Source: Hyphomicrobiaceae bacterium (GTDB lineage Bacteria > Pseudomonadota > Alphaproteobacteria > Rhizobiales > Devosiaceae). Taken from it: a stretch of 64,000 nt of DNA. Positions 1-9,200 of this stretch are shown here, piece by piece. Below the pieces are notes generated by a model. That model had not been told where the DNA came from. It was given only the letters and a program-made list of their open reading frames with translations, and made no database searches. Positions within the stretch are counted from its first letter, which is position 1. Each line of letters starts with the position of its first letter. The stretch is taken from the NCBI GenBank assembly GCA_020638065.1, contig JACKJG010000009.1, positions 62,001 to 126,000 on the forward strand, read 5' to 3'. The position numbers were made by a program, and so were the translations under genes.

Positions 1-321
1 ATCAGCGTGCATGTGACTGGCGGGCATTTCGACGGGTCCTCATTCCTTCATTGGCCCGGCGGCGCGAACGGCAAGGGCGTGCTCCTAACCGGCGACACGA
101 TCTTCGTGGCGCAGGATCGCAAGCATGTTTCCTTTCTCTATTCGACGCCGAACCGTGTGCCGCTTGGACTGAACGCGGTTCGCCGTATCGTCGCAAAGAC
201 CGAGCCGCTGCAATATGACCGCATCTATTCAAGCTGGTGGGGCAGCCTGATCGGCGCAGACGCCAAGAGCGCCGTTGCGCGCTCCGAAGCACGATGGAAA
301 CGCTTGTTGACCGCGGCCTAG
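1..321 (+). CDS. MBL-fold metallo-hydrolase, C-terminal part (5' end outside window)
   Basis: The reading frame is open from the first base and ends at TAG 319-321, so only the last ~106 residues are visible. It contains TGGHFDG followed ~20 residues later by LLTGDT, the spacing of the third (His) and fourth (Asp) metal-ligand motifs of the metallo-beta-lactamase fold. The segment YSSWWG lies where many family members carry the last His, so the final ligand may be replaced here. The substrate cannot be told from this fragment. It converges on the AraC-type regulator with a 6-nt gap. Confidence 0.7.
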   Translation: MSVHVTGGHFDGSSFLHWPGGANGKGVLLTGDTIFVAQDRKHVSFLYSTPNRVPLGLNAVRRIVAKTEPLQYDRIYSSWWGSLIGADAKSAVARSEARWKRLLTAA

Positions 322-327
322 ATAGTC

Positions 328-1200
328 TCAGGCGCTCAGAGGCAGGGCGTCGCGGCTGGGCGCGAGGCCAAACTTTCGCGAATAGTCGCGGCTGAAATGG
401 GTCGGGCTCTCATATCCGACGGAATAGGCCGCCTCCGACACGGAACGGTTTTGCTCGATCAGGAGCGATTTCGCCGCGATCAGGCGCAGGTCCTTCTGGT
501 ATTGTAGCGGTGTTGTGCCGGTGACCGATTTGAAATGCTCATGGAATGAGGATGCGCTCATCCCTGCGGTGCGGGCAAGATCGGGAACGCTGAGCGTCGA
601 ACGAAATTCGGCCCTGAGCTTCTGGATGGCGCGCGCGATCCGGCTGGCGTGGCTGTCGGCAACCAGCAGGTCTCTCAAGGTCTTTCCGATCGGGGAGAGC
701 AACAGCCTGTAGTGAATTTCACGCCGGATGGATGGGCCAAGGACTTTCGCATCCAATGCGTAGTCCATCAAATCGAGATAACGGGCCAAAGGGGCGAGCC
801 ATGCCGAATCGGCAGGCGCCACGGCGAGCGGTCTTGCCGGCGTTTGGGGCACGGACGCATCCGCGACCTGTTCGTAAAGGCCGCGCACCAGCCCCAGATC
901 CAGCGAAAAGATGAGAGCGAGATAGGGTTCCTGCAGGCTGGCCTTGGTAATACGCGAGACAATCGGCAGGTCGTGACCGACCAGCAGCGCGTCGCCGGGA
1001 CAGATTTCCACACGTTGATCTCCGATCGACACGGATTTGCTACCTTGTAGAATCAGGCACATGACCGGCTCATAGATCATTGCTTCGATGGCGCTGGGTT
1101 GGTGCCGGCAAAGCACTTCCAGACCGGGCAAAGCGCGGGAAGTGCCATTCATTTCAGAGAAATAGCGTTGGCTGATCTCTATCAGATGCGACAAATGCAT
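328..1200 (-). CDS. AraC family transcriptional regulator (AraC_N type)
   Basis: A 290-residue protein with an N-terminal effector/dimerisation region of the AraC_N type (about residues 20-190) and a C-terminal double helix-turn-helix (about residues 200-285) containing SVPDLARTAGMSASSFHEHF and VGYESPTHFSRDYSRKFG, both typical of AraC/XylS proteins. The ATG at 1200 is preceded by AAGGAG (reverse strand) at good spacing; an upstream in-frame ATG would run deep into the intergenic region and has no ribosome site. It is divergent from the short-chain dehydrogenase at 1367, so it probably controls that gene, as is common for this regulator type. The inducer is unknown. Confidence 0.88.
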   Translation of the reverse strand: MHLSHLIEISQRYFSEMNGTSRALPGLEVLCRHQPSAIEAMIYEPVMCLILQGSKSVSIGDQRVEICPGDALLVGHDLPIVSRITKASLQEPYLALIFSLDLGLVRGLYEQVADASVPQTPARPLAVAPADSAWLAPLARYLDLMDYALDAKVLGPSIRREIHYRLLLSPIGKTLRDLLVADSHASRIARAIQKLRAEFRSTLSVPDLARTAGMSASSFHEHFKSVTGTTPLQYQKDLRLIAAKSLLIEQNRSVSEAAYSVGYESPTHFSRDYSRKFGLAPSRDALPLSA

Positions 1201-1366
1201 TGGTTTTCTCCTTGGGCCCTGCCTATCAAGGATCGTTGACCAACACACCCAAAAATTTGCGCATTTGGAGAAATGGGCAGATTTTGCGGAGAATGTGGCA
1301 GGCACGGCCCGCTCCTGGTCATTATTGATTGGCATATCGAAACTGATCAGAAACGGGAAATCTCAC

Positions 1367-2272
1367 ATGTCCTCCATTCGTCCCCAATCGCTCAATCTCA
1401 CCTCTCATCACGCCCGCTATCCGGGCATCGATCCGCAATCGGCGCTCAGGAACAGCGCTGTGGGCAAGGTGGTCTTCATCAGCGGAGCGTCGCGCGGGAT
1501 CGGGAAGGCAACGGCCGTTGCCTTTGCCGAAGCGGGCGCCAAGGCGGTTTATCTTACCGCGCGCTCCGAAGAGGCCTTGAAGGAGACGCTGGCACTGGTT
1601 CAGGACGCCAATCCGGAAACGCATTGCGCTTACATGGTTTGCGATGTCACCAATACTGAAGAGGTTGAAGCTGCGGTGGCCGATTGCGTGGCCAAGTTCG
1701 GTGCGATTGACGCGGCCGATGCAAATGCCGGCTATCTCGGCCCCTGGGTGAAGATCGGTGAAACCGACCCGGACAATTGGTGGAAGTGCTTCGAAGTGAA
1801 CGTGAAGGGCGCCTACAACGTTGTCCGCTTCACCCTCCCGCATCTGATTGAATCGGCAAAGCGGCACGCGGTCATCGGCGGGAGCGGGGGTCACCTCATT
1901 GTGGTGTCCTCGGTCGGGGCGCAACTCCTGATGAAGGGGGCGTCCGATTACCAGACCTCGAAACATGCGGTGAACCGGCTTTGCGAGTTCGTGCAGTCCG
2001 ACCATGACGAGGATGGAATCAAGGCATTTGCCATTCATCCCGGCGGTGTGGCCACCGAACTTGGCCTTAGCATGCCGGACAATATGCATGCTTATCTCAA
2101 CGATGAGCCAGACCTTGCGGCCTGCTTTGCCGTGTGGCTTTGCTCGGGGCAGGCAGACTGGGCCAAGGGCCGCTATCTCAGTGCCAATTGGGATGTATCC
2201 GAGCTTTCCGGGCTCAAGGATGAGATCATCGCGGATGAGCTGTTGGTCAATCGGTTGCGGGGAAAAGCCTAA
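1367..2272 (+). CDS. short-chain dehydrogenase/reductase (SDR)
   Basis: A 301-residue cytosolic NAD(P)-dependent oxidoreductase of the classical SDR fold. Visible motifs are the nucleotide-binding SGASRGIG (residues 39-46), DANAGYLG (the NAG-like motif near 118-125), the catalytic Ser in VVSSVG (about 181-182) and Tyr195-x3-Lys199 in YQTSKH. About 30 residues precede the Rossmann strand, slightly longer than usual. The ATG at 1367 is the first start consistent with family length; its ribosome site is weak. It lies divergent from an AraC regulator, suggesting inducible expression. The substrate is not predictable from sequence. Confidence 0.87.
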   Translation: MSSIRPQSLNLTSHHARYPGIDPQSALRNSAVGKVVFISGASRGIGKATAVAFAEAGAKAVYLTARSEEALKETLALVQDANPETHCAYMVCDVTNTEEVEAAVADCVAKFGAIDAADANAGYLGPWVKIGETDPDNWWKCFEVNVKGAYNVVRFTLPHLIESAKRHAVIGGSGGHLIVVSSVGAQLLMKGASDYQTSKHAVNRLCEFVQSDHDEDGIKAFAIHPGGVATELGLSMPDNMHAYLNDEPDLAACFAVWLCSGQADWAKGRYLSANWDVSELSGLKDEIIADELLVNRLRGKA

Positions 2273-2333
2273 GAGCGTTCCTTCCGCAGGTTGGGCGGCA
2301 AATTCGGCGAGGCGATTTTTTTGCCCAGATGAG

Positions 2334-2360
2334 GGAATAAATTCGGGTCGCCATGCGTCC
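2334..2360 (+). promoter_or_regulatory. candidate ECF-sigma promoter for the COG4315 gene
   Basis: GGAATAA (2334-2340) and CGTCC (2356-2360) are separated by 15 bp, resembling the -35 (GGAAT/GGAAC) and -10 (CGTC) elements used by many ECF sigma factors. The pair lies about 55 bp upstream of the COG4315 ORF, which is followed by an ECF sigma/anti-sigma pair, so autoregulation is a reasonable inference. There is no experimental evidence. Confidence 0.45.
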
Positions 2361-2415
2361 TACTCCATGACCGGCGCGCAAACCTGCGCCTTGCCGGCAC
2401 AGAATGGAGAGACGA

Positions 2416-2802
2416 ATGAAGAAGTTTGCACTTGCGGGTCTGATGGTCCTGAGCCTTGGCTCCGCGGCCTTTGCGGCGGCCCATGGCGGCCCGACGATGA
2501 TGATGGACACCGATGCCGGTTCGGTTCTGACCGACAATCAGGGCATGACACTTTACATTTTCGACAAGGACGCGCCAGGCGTTTCCAATTGCTATGATGC
2601 GTGTGCCGTCAACTGGCCGCCATTCATTGCAGCAGATGGCGCCGCTGCAACCGGCGATCTGACCCTGGTCGAACGCACGGATGGCACCATGCAATGGGCC
2701 TATGACGGCATGCCGCTCTATTACTGGAAGAACGACATGGCGCCCGGCGACACGACTGGCGATGGCGTCAATGACGTCTGGCATGTCGTGACCGGCGAAT
2801 AG
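2416..2802 (+). CDS. COG4315-type secreted protein with Yx(F/W/Y)xxD repeats
   Basis: A 128-residue protein with a clear Sec signal peptide (MKKFALAGLMVLSLGSAAFA, cleavage after AFA), so it is expected in the periplasm. The mature part has two copies of the COG4315 motif: LYIFDKD with the downstream CYDACAVNWPPF, and LYYWKND followed by GDGVNDVWHVV. The biochemical role of this family is not established. GGAGAG 5 nt upstream supports the ATG at 2416 over an in-frame ATG 12 nt earlier. It is followed by an ECF sigma factor and anti-sigma factor, a recurrent neighbourhood for COG4315 genes, so it is probably a target of that sigma factor. Confidence 0.85.
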   Translation: MKKFALAGLMVLSLGSAAFAAAHGGPTMMMDTDAGSVLTDNQGMTLYIFDKDAPGVSNCYDACAVNWPPFIAADGAAATGDLTLVERTDGTMQWAYDGMPLYYWKNDMAPGDTTGDGVNDVWHVVTGE

Positions 2803-2841
2803 AACCAGCCTGCCTTTGCACTCCTCCAAACCTTGACATGC

Positions 2842-2870
2842 GTGCCGGGACGGCCTGAACGTCCCGGCAC
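2842..2870 (+). terminator. strong hairpin between COG4315 gene and sigma-factor gene
   Basis: An 11-bp perfect inverted repeat (GTGCCGGGACG at 2842-2852 and CGTCCCGGCAC at 2860-2870) with a 7-nt loop. No T-run follows, so it is not a classical intrinsic terminator. It could attenuate read-through from the highly expressed target gene into the sigma gene or stabilise an mRNA 3' end. Confidence 0.4.
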
Positions 2871-2890
2871 CGACAAGCCGGTTCAGGTCG

Positions 2891-3391
2891 ATGACGCTCC
2901 GCGATGATTTGAAAGATCACATGCCCGCGCTCAGGCGCTATGCGCATGCGCTTTGCGGCAACGCGGCGGATGCGGAAGACCTGTTTCAGGATAGTCTGGA
3001 GCGGGCTCTTGCCAATGAGCGGAGCTGGCACGGCACCAATCTGAAAGCATGGCTCTTCACGCTGATGACCAATAGGCACCGCTCGATGCTAAGAGCGCGA
3101 AAAAGCCGTCCGTCCGGTGCACCATTGACCGATGCGGAACATCTGCCGTCCGGCGAAAGCCCGTCTGACCCGCACGAACGGGACAGGATCGTCAAGGCGC
3201 TGGGACTGATTTCCGAAGAGGGGCGGGCGACCTTGTTGCTCGTCGTGCTTGAAGGCTATTCCTATGCGGAAGTGGCCAACATTTTGGATGTGCCGATCGG
3301 CACGATCATGTCACGATTGTCGCGTGCCCGGCGGCAATTGAGTGAGATTCTGAAGGGCGACAACATTTTGCCGATGCGGTCGAGACGATGA
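2891..3391 (+). CDS. ECF-type RNA polymerase sigma factor
   Basis: A 166-residue sigma-70 family protein with only regions 2 and 4. Region 2 includes RRYAHALCGNAADAEDLFQDS and the -10 recognition helix around TNLKAWLFTLMTNRHRS; region 4 includes EGYSYAEVANILDVPIGTIMSRLSRAR near residues 125-150. No extra C-terminal domain is present. The stop codon overlaps the start of the next gene (ATGA), so it is translationally coupled to its anti-sigma factor. The partner gene upstream encodes a COG4315 secreted protein. The inducing signal is unknown; envelope or oxidative stress would be guesses. Confidence 0.92.
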   Translation: MTLRDDLKDHMPALRRYAHALCGNAADAEDLFQDSLERALANERSWHGTNLKAWLFTLMTNRHRSMLRARKSRPSGAPLTDAEHLPSGESPSDPHERDRIVKALGLISEEGRATLLLVVLEGYSYAEVANILDVPIGTIMSRLSRARRQLSEILKGDNILPMRSRR

Positions 3392-4170
3392 ACGAAAAAA
3401 ACAATATTCCGATCGATGAAAACGAGTTGCACGCCTTTGTGGATGGTCAGCTTGACGAGGGCCGCGCGGCGGCGGTCGAAGCCTATCTGAATGCCAATCC
3501 GGAAAAAGCCGCGGAGGTCGCCCAATGGGCCGAGCAGAACGAGGCCATCCGCGCGGCATTTGCGCCAGCCGCTAAGTTACGCGCTGAAGATCTGGCAAGG
3601 ACAGCGGACAGGCCGAAATTCTCGCGGTTCGGGTTTGGGCAGGTCGCGGCGGCGGCCATCATTGTTGCCGGGCTGGGCGGGATCGGCGGTTTCGCGCTTC
3701 ACGATCGGATCGTGCCGGCTCCCACCGCCAATCTCCCCGCCTATGCATCCTTTGCCGGGGAGGCGGGCGATGCCTATCTGACCTATGCCGCCGAGGTCCG
3801 GCACGTGGTCGAGGTGCCGGCGAGCGATTCCGAACATCTGACCTCGTGGCTGGGCAAGCGGCTCGATTATTCGTTCACGATCCCCGACCTGTCGGACAGG
3901 GGACTGAGCTTGATTGGCGGGCGGCTTCTGCCGATCAACGGACAGCCGGGTGCGATGCTGATGTACGAAGACGAGGCCGGGGTGCGGCTGGCCGTGATCA
4001 TCGCGCGCAATGACGGCGCCAGCAATTCGGCGTTCCAGTATGCGGCCGACGGTGACGTGGGCACATTCTACTGGATCGACGGGCAGCAGGCCTATGCGAT
4101 CAGCGGCCGCTATGATCGTGACCGGCTACGCGCCATTACCGGCGAAGTCTATTCGCATTTCGAAAGCTGA
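3388..4170 (+). CDS. anti-sigma factor, membrane-anchored
   Basis: A 260-residue protein whose N-terminus (ELHAFVDGQLDEGRAAAVEAYL) matches the anti-sigma domain of transmembrane regulators. One membrane segment follows at about residues 85-105 (VAAAAIIVAGLGGIGGFALH), and the remaining ~150 residues would be periplasmic. The zinc-binding His-x3-Cys-x2-Cys of ZAS domains is not visible. It overlaps the sigma gene by 4 nt. Expected role: hold the ECF factor inactive until an envelope signal releases it. Confidence 0.87.
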   Translation: MNEKNNIPIDENELHAFVDGQLDEGRAAAVEAYLNANPEKAAEVAQWAEQNEAIRAAFAPAAKLRAEDLARTADRPKFSRFGFGQVAAAAIIVAGLGGIGGFALHDRIVPAPTANLPAYASFAGEAGDAYLTYAAEVRHVVEVPASDSEHLTSWLGKRLDYSFTIPDLSDRGLSLIGGRLLPINGQPGAMLMYEDEAGVRLAVIIARNDGASNSAFQYAADGDVGTFYWIDGQQAYAISGRYDRDRLRAITGEVYSHFES

Positions 4171-4178
4171 GGCTCTGT

Positions 4179-5126
4179 TCAGATCTGGGTGCCAACCCAG
4201 CCGATGATCGCGGAAAGGCTGATCACCGACAACAAGGTCGTGATCAGAACGGCGCGGGCATAGATGCCGCTGTCATGGCCATACTGCACGGACAGAACAA
4301 AGGGCATTGCGCCAACCGGACCGGCGGCGACCAGAAGCGCCGGAGTTGCGCGCAACACGTCGAAATTGCCGAGGCCGAACAGAACGGCGAACATGACCAG
4401 CGGCATCAGAACCAGATTGACCAATGTGATCAACGTCACAAGGCCCCAGCCGCTTTTGGCGGGGTGCAACATCAGAATGACGCCGAGCGCAAAAAGACTG
4501 GCCGGCGCGGCGCTGTCGCCGACGAAATCAAGAAAGGTCCCCAGCCCGTTGTCCAGCGGGATGGCGATCAGCATCGCGGCAACCCCGGACAGTGCCGCGA
4601 GTACTTGAGGGTTGCTGATCAGCTTGATCGCGATGTGGCCGGCCAGGTGACGATCCTGATGACCCGAATCCAGTGCCTGGAGAATTTCCATGGCGACCAC
4701 AGTGCCGTTGAAAAAGACCAGAACGTCGATGAAGATCATGCCGATGATTTGCGGGGCCACGACATCGCCGAAAGCAGCGATGCCGATGGGCAGCACATAG
4801 AAGACGTGGTTGCACAGGATCAGCGCCAGACCGAGCAGGAACGACTCGGCCATGCTTTTCTTCATGACCACCCGAAACAGCAGCATGCCGGCAACATAGA
4901 TGACCAGTTCAGATACGGCATAGGCGCCCAGAAGCGGCCAGTCGAACTGGTCGGGATGTGATCTTGCCAGAAGCCGGAAGGCCAGAGCGGGCAGGCCGAC
5001 GTAAAAGACATAGCGGTTGATTGCCTGGGCCTGTGAAATGTCGAAAAGGCGCAATTGAGCAAACAGCATGCCGACGCCCAGTACCGCGAAGACCGGCAAG
5101 ACCGAATTGAGCAGGGCATCGAGCAT
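4179..5126 (-). CDS. AEC family transporter (auxin efflux carrier-like permease)
   Basis: A 315-residue, very hydrophobic protein with about ten predicted membrane segments, beginning LLNSVLPVFAVLGVGMLFAQ and ending VLITTLLSVISLSAIIGWVG, the arrangement of the AEC (PF03547) family in the inner membrane. Bacterial members move organic acids such as malate or malonate; the actual substrate is unknown. It converges on the anti-sigma gene (8-nt gap) and is divergent from the FAD/Fe-S dehydrogenase, so the two could form a uptake-oxidation pair for a 2-hydroxy acid; that is inference only. Confidence 0.87.
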   Translation of the reverse strand: MLDALLNSVLPVFAVLGVGMLFAQLRLFDISQAQAINRYVFYVGLPALAFRLLARSHPDQFDWPLLGAYAVSELVIYVAGMLLFRVVMKKSMAESFLLGLALILCNHVFYVLPIGIAAFGDVVAPQIIGMIFIDVLVFFNGTVVAMEILQALDSGHQDRHLAGHIAIKLISNPQVLAALSGVAAMLIAIPLDNGLGTFLDFVGDSAAPASLFALGVILMLHPAKSGWGLVTLITLVNLVLMPLVMFAVLFGLGNFDVLRATPALLVAAGPVGAMPFVLSVQYGHDSGIYARAVLITTLLSVISLSAIIGWVGTQI

Positions 5127-5268
5127 TGCCGTACCTTGAATGGCGTTTCGCGGGTGGATTGGCTATTCTGGCTCCGAATGGCGCCGGGCCGATCCTGTGC
5201 CCAAGTGGCGCTTGATTTCAATGGCTGAATTGAAGAAAAGCGCTGGACACCCGGGCGGGAGGAAATCC

Positions 5269-8094
5269 GTGGCAACCGAAAAGCAGATCAAGGGGCAGGC
5301 CGCCGCCGAGCGGCTTAAAAATGTCATACCTGCGAAACGGCTGAAAACCGATCCGCTTTACACATTCGCCTATTCCGGCGACGCCTCCTATTTCCGGCTG
5401 GTGCCTGCGCTTGTCGTCATCGTTGAGAGCGAAGACGAAGTGCGCGAGGTGATGAAAACCGCGCGGGCGGTGGATTTGCCGGTGACCTTCCGGGCCGCAG
5501 GGACTTCGCTGTCCGGGCAGGCCATTACCGAGGGCATCCTATGCGTGCTCGGCGACAGCTGGCGGCATATCCGCATTCACGACAATGCCGAAAAGGTGAC
5601 GCTTGGGCCGGCGATGATCGTGGCCAATGCCAATGCGGAACTCAGGCCGTTTGCCAAGAAGATCGGACCGGATCCGGCCAGCCAGGCGGCGTGCAAGATC
5701 GGCGGCGTGGTCAACAACAATTCGTCGGGCATGTGTTGCGGGGTGGTGCAGAACACCTATCACACCATGGACCGGCTGCGGCTGATCCTGACCGACGGCA
5801 CGCTTCTCGATTCCGGCGATCCCGCATCGCGGGACGCGTTCCGGCTCAAGCGCCCGGACATGATCGAAGCGATCGAAACCTTGCGCGATGAGGTCCGGCG
5901 CGACAATGAACTGGTCGATCTCATTCACCGCAAATATGCGATCAAGAACACGGTCGGCTATTCGCTCAATGCCCTGGTCGACCATGACGACCCGATCGAC
6001 ATCCTGACCCATTTGATCGTCGGGTCGGAAGGCACATTGGGTTTTGTTTCCGAGATCACCTACAACACGGTTCCCGATCATCCTTTCAAGGCGACGGGGC
6101 TCGTGCCGTTCGAGACCAATCACAAGGCGGCCCAGGCCATCGAGGCGCTGCATCATGTGGGGGTGAGCGCCGCCGAATTCATGGAACGCAAGGCGCTGGC
6201 CACCGTGGAAGACAAGCCGGCGATCCAGCCGATCCTTCCGGTTCTCGGCGACAACACGCCGGCGGTTTTGATCGAGATCATGGCCGAGAATGAGGAGGCG
6301 CTTGCCAGGGAAGTCGAGGAAGCGGTGCGGGCCATGCAGCCGCACGGGCTTCTGGCCGAACCGCAATTCACCCATGATCCGGCCGAAGCCGATGCGTTGT
6401 GGGACGTGCGCAAGGGGCTTTTTGCGTCGGCCGGCGCCTCACGGCCGCGCGGCACGGTGATGCTGACAGAAGATGTGGCGGTGCCCATTCATCGGCTGGC
6501 CGATGCGGTTGACGATCTTCGCGCGCTTCTGGACAAACATGGCTATGTCAATGGCATTGTTTTTGGACACACGCTGGCGGGCAATCTGCATTTCCAGATG
6601 GATGCCAATTTCACCGATCCCGTTCAGCTCGCTCAATTCGAGGCCTTTTCCGACGAATTGGCCACCATGGTTTCGGTCAATTATCAGGGTTCGCTCAAAG
6701 CCGAGCATGGCACCGGGCGGCATGTGGCCCCCTATGTCGAGCAGGAATGGGGCAAGCGCGCCTACAAGGTCATGCACCGGGTCAAGGAAATCTTCGACGA
6801 TGAGCGGCTGCTCAATCCGGGTGTGCTGCTCAATGAAGACCCGGAGGTGCACCTCAAATCGACCAAGCAGATGGCCCCGAGCAATGATCTGGTCGATTAT
6901 TGCATCGAATGCGGGTTCTGCGAGTCCGTATGTCCCTCGGCGGGGCTGACGCTGACGCCGCGCCAGCGGATCGTGATGACCCGCGAGCGCGAGCGCCTGC
7001 GCAAAGACGGCGAAGACGACGATCTTCTGAAAGCACTCGATCAGGGTTTTGTCGAAGCGGGCATGGATACGTGTGCGGCGTGCAATCTTTGCTCGACCAA
7101 ATGCCCGGTCGGGATCGAGACGGGGACGATGATCCTTGGCAATCGCGCCAAGAAGCGCGGCGGGCTCAGCGACATGATCGCCGATCTGGCGGCGAACAAT
7201 CTCGGGCTGGTCGAAGGGGCCATGGGCGCGGCGGTCGCAACCCAGGGCTTTGCCCGCAATATCGGCATGGGTGGCGTGATCGACGGTTTGTCCGGGACGG
7301 TCAATAATCTGACCGGCCACAAGACGCCCACACCGAACCAGAACCTCAGAGCCGGTCCCGGCGTACCCAAAGCCGGACCGGTGGCCAGCAATGCACCGCG
7401 CGGACGGGTGGTTTACTTCCCGGCCTGCGCCTCGCGCATGTTCGGATCACCCAAGACCCATCTCGACCTGTTGCCGGTAACCGGGGCGATGATCGCGCTC
7501 CTGAAAAGGGCCGGTTTCAATCCCGTTCTGCCGGAAAAACTCGACGGCGCCTGCTGCGGCCAGCCGTTCCTCTCCAAGGGCTTTCCGGACAAAGCCAAAG
7601 AGGTTGGCGGCAGATTGCACAAGCAGCTCGATCAGGTCTCCGGCAATGGCAAGTTCGACATCGTCACCGACATGTCGACCTGTTCGCTGCATCTCAAGCA
7701 GGATGGGCAAAAGGTCGCCGACAGCGCCGAATTCCTGCTGGCAGAGGTGTTGCCGCATCTGACCATCGGCAAGAAGATCGACATGGTTGCCGTGCATCAC
7801 AATTGCTCGGCGCAGCGGATGAAGGAACAACAGATCACCGAGGCGCTTGCCGCGGCCTGTGCCGATGAGGTGGCGGTGCTCAAATCGGTGACCTGTTGCG
7901 GTTATGCCGGGGACAAGGGCCTCTACCGGCCGGACCTCAATGCCCACGCCCTGCGCTTTGCCAAGAACGATGTCCCGGACACTTGCCGGATCGGGGTTTC
8001 GACGGTTTCGACCTGCGCAGTGGGGCTTTCCGACAATCTCGGCATTCCGTTTGTTTCATTAACCAGCCTGCTCGAATTCGTCTCACGTCCCTGA
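5269..8094 (+). CDS. FAD-linked oxidase / 4Fe-4S fusion dehydrogenase (GlcD-GlcF or D-lactate dehydrogenase type)
   Basis: A ~941-residue 2-hydroxyacid dehydrogenase. The first half is a PCMH-type FAD-binding domain plus FAD-oxidase C domain (about residues 35-540, including RAAGTSLSGQA and NNNSSGMCCGV). Next come two ferredoxin-like clusters, CIECGFCESVC (from residue 545) and CAACNLCSTKC (from 602), and two CCG domains (GACCGQPF near 761, TCCGYAG near 875). This equals glycolate oxidase GlcD and GlcF joined in one chain; D-lactate is an equally good substrate. GTG 5269 is chosen because GGGAGG ends 6 nt before it; an upstream ATG at 5221 has no ribosome site. Electrons probably go to the quinone pool. 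Confidence 0.9.
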   Translation: MATEKQIKGQAAAERLKNVIPAKRLKTDPLYTFAYSGDASYFRLVPALVVIVESEDEVREVMKTARAVDLPVTFRAAGTSLSGQAITEGILCVLGDSWRHIRIHDNAEKVTLGPAMIVANANAELRPFAKKIGPDPASQAACKIGGVVNNNSSGMCCGVVQNTYHTMDRLRLILTDGTLLDSGDPASRDAFRLKRPDMIEAIETLRDEVRRDNELVDLIHRKYAIKNTVGYSLNALVDHDDPIDILTHLIVGSEGTLGFVSEITYNTVPDHPFKATGLVPFETNHKAAQAIEALHHVGVSAAEFMERKALATVEDKPAIQPILPVLGDNTPAVLIEIMAENEEALAREVEEAVRAMQPHGLLAEPQFTHDPAEADALWDVRKGLFASAGASRPRGTVMLTEDVAVPIHRLADAVDDLRALLDKHGYVNGIVFGHTLAGNLHFQMDANFTDPVQLAQFEAFSDELATMVSVNYQGSLKAEHGTGRHVAPYVEQEWGKRAYKVMHRVKEIFDDERLLNPGVLLNEDPEVHLKSTKQMAPSNDLVDYCIECGFCESVCPSAGLTLTPRQRIVMTRERERLRKDGEDDDLLKALDQGFVEAGMDTCAACNLCSTKCPVGIETGTMILGNRAKKRGGLSDMIADLAANNLGLVEGAMGAAVATQGFARNIGMGGVIDGLSGTVNNLTGHKTPTPNQNLRAGPGVPKAGPVASNAPRGRVVYFPACASRMFGSPKTHLDLLPVTGAMIALLKRAGFNPVLPEKLDGACCGQPFLSKGFPDKAKEVGGRLHKQLDQVSGNGKFDIVTDMSTCSLHLKQDGQKVADSAEFLLAEVLPHLTIGKKIDMVAVHHNCSAQRMKEQQITEALAAACADEVAVLKSVTCCGYAGDKGLYRPDLNAHALRFAKNDVPDTCRIGVSTVSTCAVGLSDNLGIPFVSLTSLLEFVSRP

Positions 8095-8165
8095 TGGGCT
8101 TTGACTCTGGTCAAGACTGCAAAGCCGGTAGAGAATAGTGTTTGAGGGACAATGAGGGTTGGACA

Positions 8166-9155
8166 ATGAGTGACGAAACGGAAGGACCGGACGCCGCCGG
8201 TCAAAATGTGCCTGACGGGATGGATGCGCCGGTGGACGGCGCGGCGCCTGCTGCTGCGGAACATGAGCCGACACTTTCGGAAAAAAGGCATGATCCGGAA
8301 TTTATCCGGCATGCCTTCGAGAGCGGAGAATATCCCTATCACGCCAGGATGCCGCGGCGACCTTATGAGCAGCACAAGGCGGAATTGCAGGTCGAGCTTT
8401 TAAAGGTTCAGGACTGGGTGCTCGAAACCGGGCAGAAAATCGTAATTCTGTTCGAGGGACGGGATGGTGCTGGCAAGGGCGGCACGATTAAGCGGTTCAT
8501 GGAACATCTCAATCCGCGTTTTGCGCGGGTGGTGGCGCTGCAGAAACCGAGCGAGCGCGAAAAGACGCAATGGTATTTCCAGCGCTACATCGAACATCTG
8601 CCGGCGGCGGGCGAAATGGTGTTCTTCGACCGCTCCTGGTACAACCGGGCCGGGGTCGAGCGCGTGATGGGCTTTTGCGACGCCAACGAATATCTCGAAT
8701 TCATGCGCGAGGCGCCGGAGATCGAGCGGATGATGGTCCGCTCGGGCATCTGGCTGTTCAAATACTGGTTCTCGGTGACCCAGGACGAGCAACTGCGGCG
8801 GTTCGAGTCGCGCGAAAAGGAACCGCTCAAGCGCTGGAAGCTTTCGCCGATCGACCGCGAGAGCCTTGGCAAGTGGGACGATTATACCGAAGCCAAGGAA
8901 GCCATGTTCTTTTATACGGACACGGCCGATGCGCCCTGGACCATCATCAAGTCGAACGACAAGAAGCGGGCGCGTCTGAACGCGATGATGCATTTCCTGC
9001 ACACGCTTCCCTATCCGGGCAAGGACAAGCATCTGGTCCGCCCGCCCGATCCGCTGATCGTTGGATCAAGCGACGATGTGATCGGCCGTTCGCAGCACAT
9101 TGTGGGCAAGCACCTGCACCCTGACCACAGGCGCAGCGAACAGGAAAAGTCCTGA
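8166..9155 (+). CDS. ppk2: polyphosphate kinase 2 family protein (PPK2)
   Basis: A 329-residue P-loop kinase that transfers phosphate between polyphosphate and nucleoside phosphates. Motifs seen are the Walker A EGRDGAGKGGTIKR, the lid region KPSEREKTQWYFQRY and the Walker B-like VFFDRSWYNRAG, all characteristic of PPK2. An acidic, low-complexity stretch of ~55 residues precedes the core, then YEQHKAELQVELLKVQDWV. GAGGG lies 7 nt upstream of ATG 8166. The class (GDP/ADP-forming or AMP-using) cannot be decided by eye, though the single-domain length matches class I. A strong hairpin lies downstream. Confidence 0.93.
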   Translation: MSDETEGPDAAGQNVPDGMDAPVDGAAPAAAEHEPTLSEKRHDPEFIRHAFESGEYPYHARMPRRPYEQHKAELQVELLKVQDWVLETGQKIVILFEGRDGAGKGGTIKRFMEHLNPRFARVVALQKPSEREKTQWYFQRYIEHLPAAGEMVFFDRSWYNRAGVERVMGFCDANEYLEFMREAPEIERMMVRSGIWLFKYWFSVTQDEQLRRFESREKEPLKRWKLSPIDRESLGKWDDYTEAKEAMFFYTDTADAPWTIIKSNDKKRARLNAMMHFLHTLPYPGKDKHLVRPPDPLIVGSSDDVIGRSQHIVGKHLHPDHRRSEQEKS

Positions 9156-9200
9156 TCTATCGGGCCGCACTTCCGGATTGACGATTGCCGCCCGGCAGCG

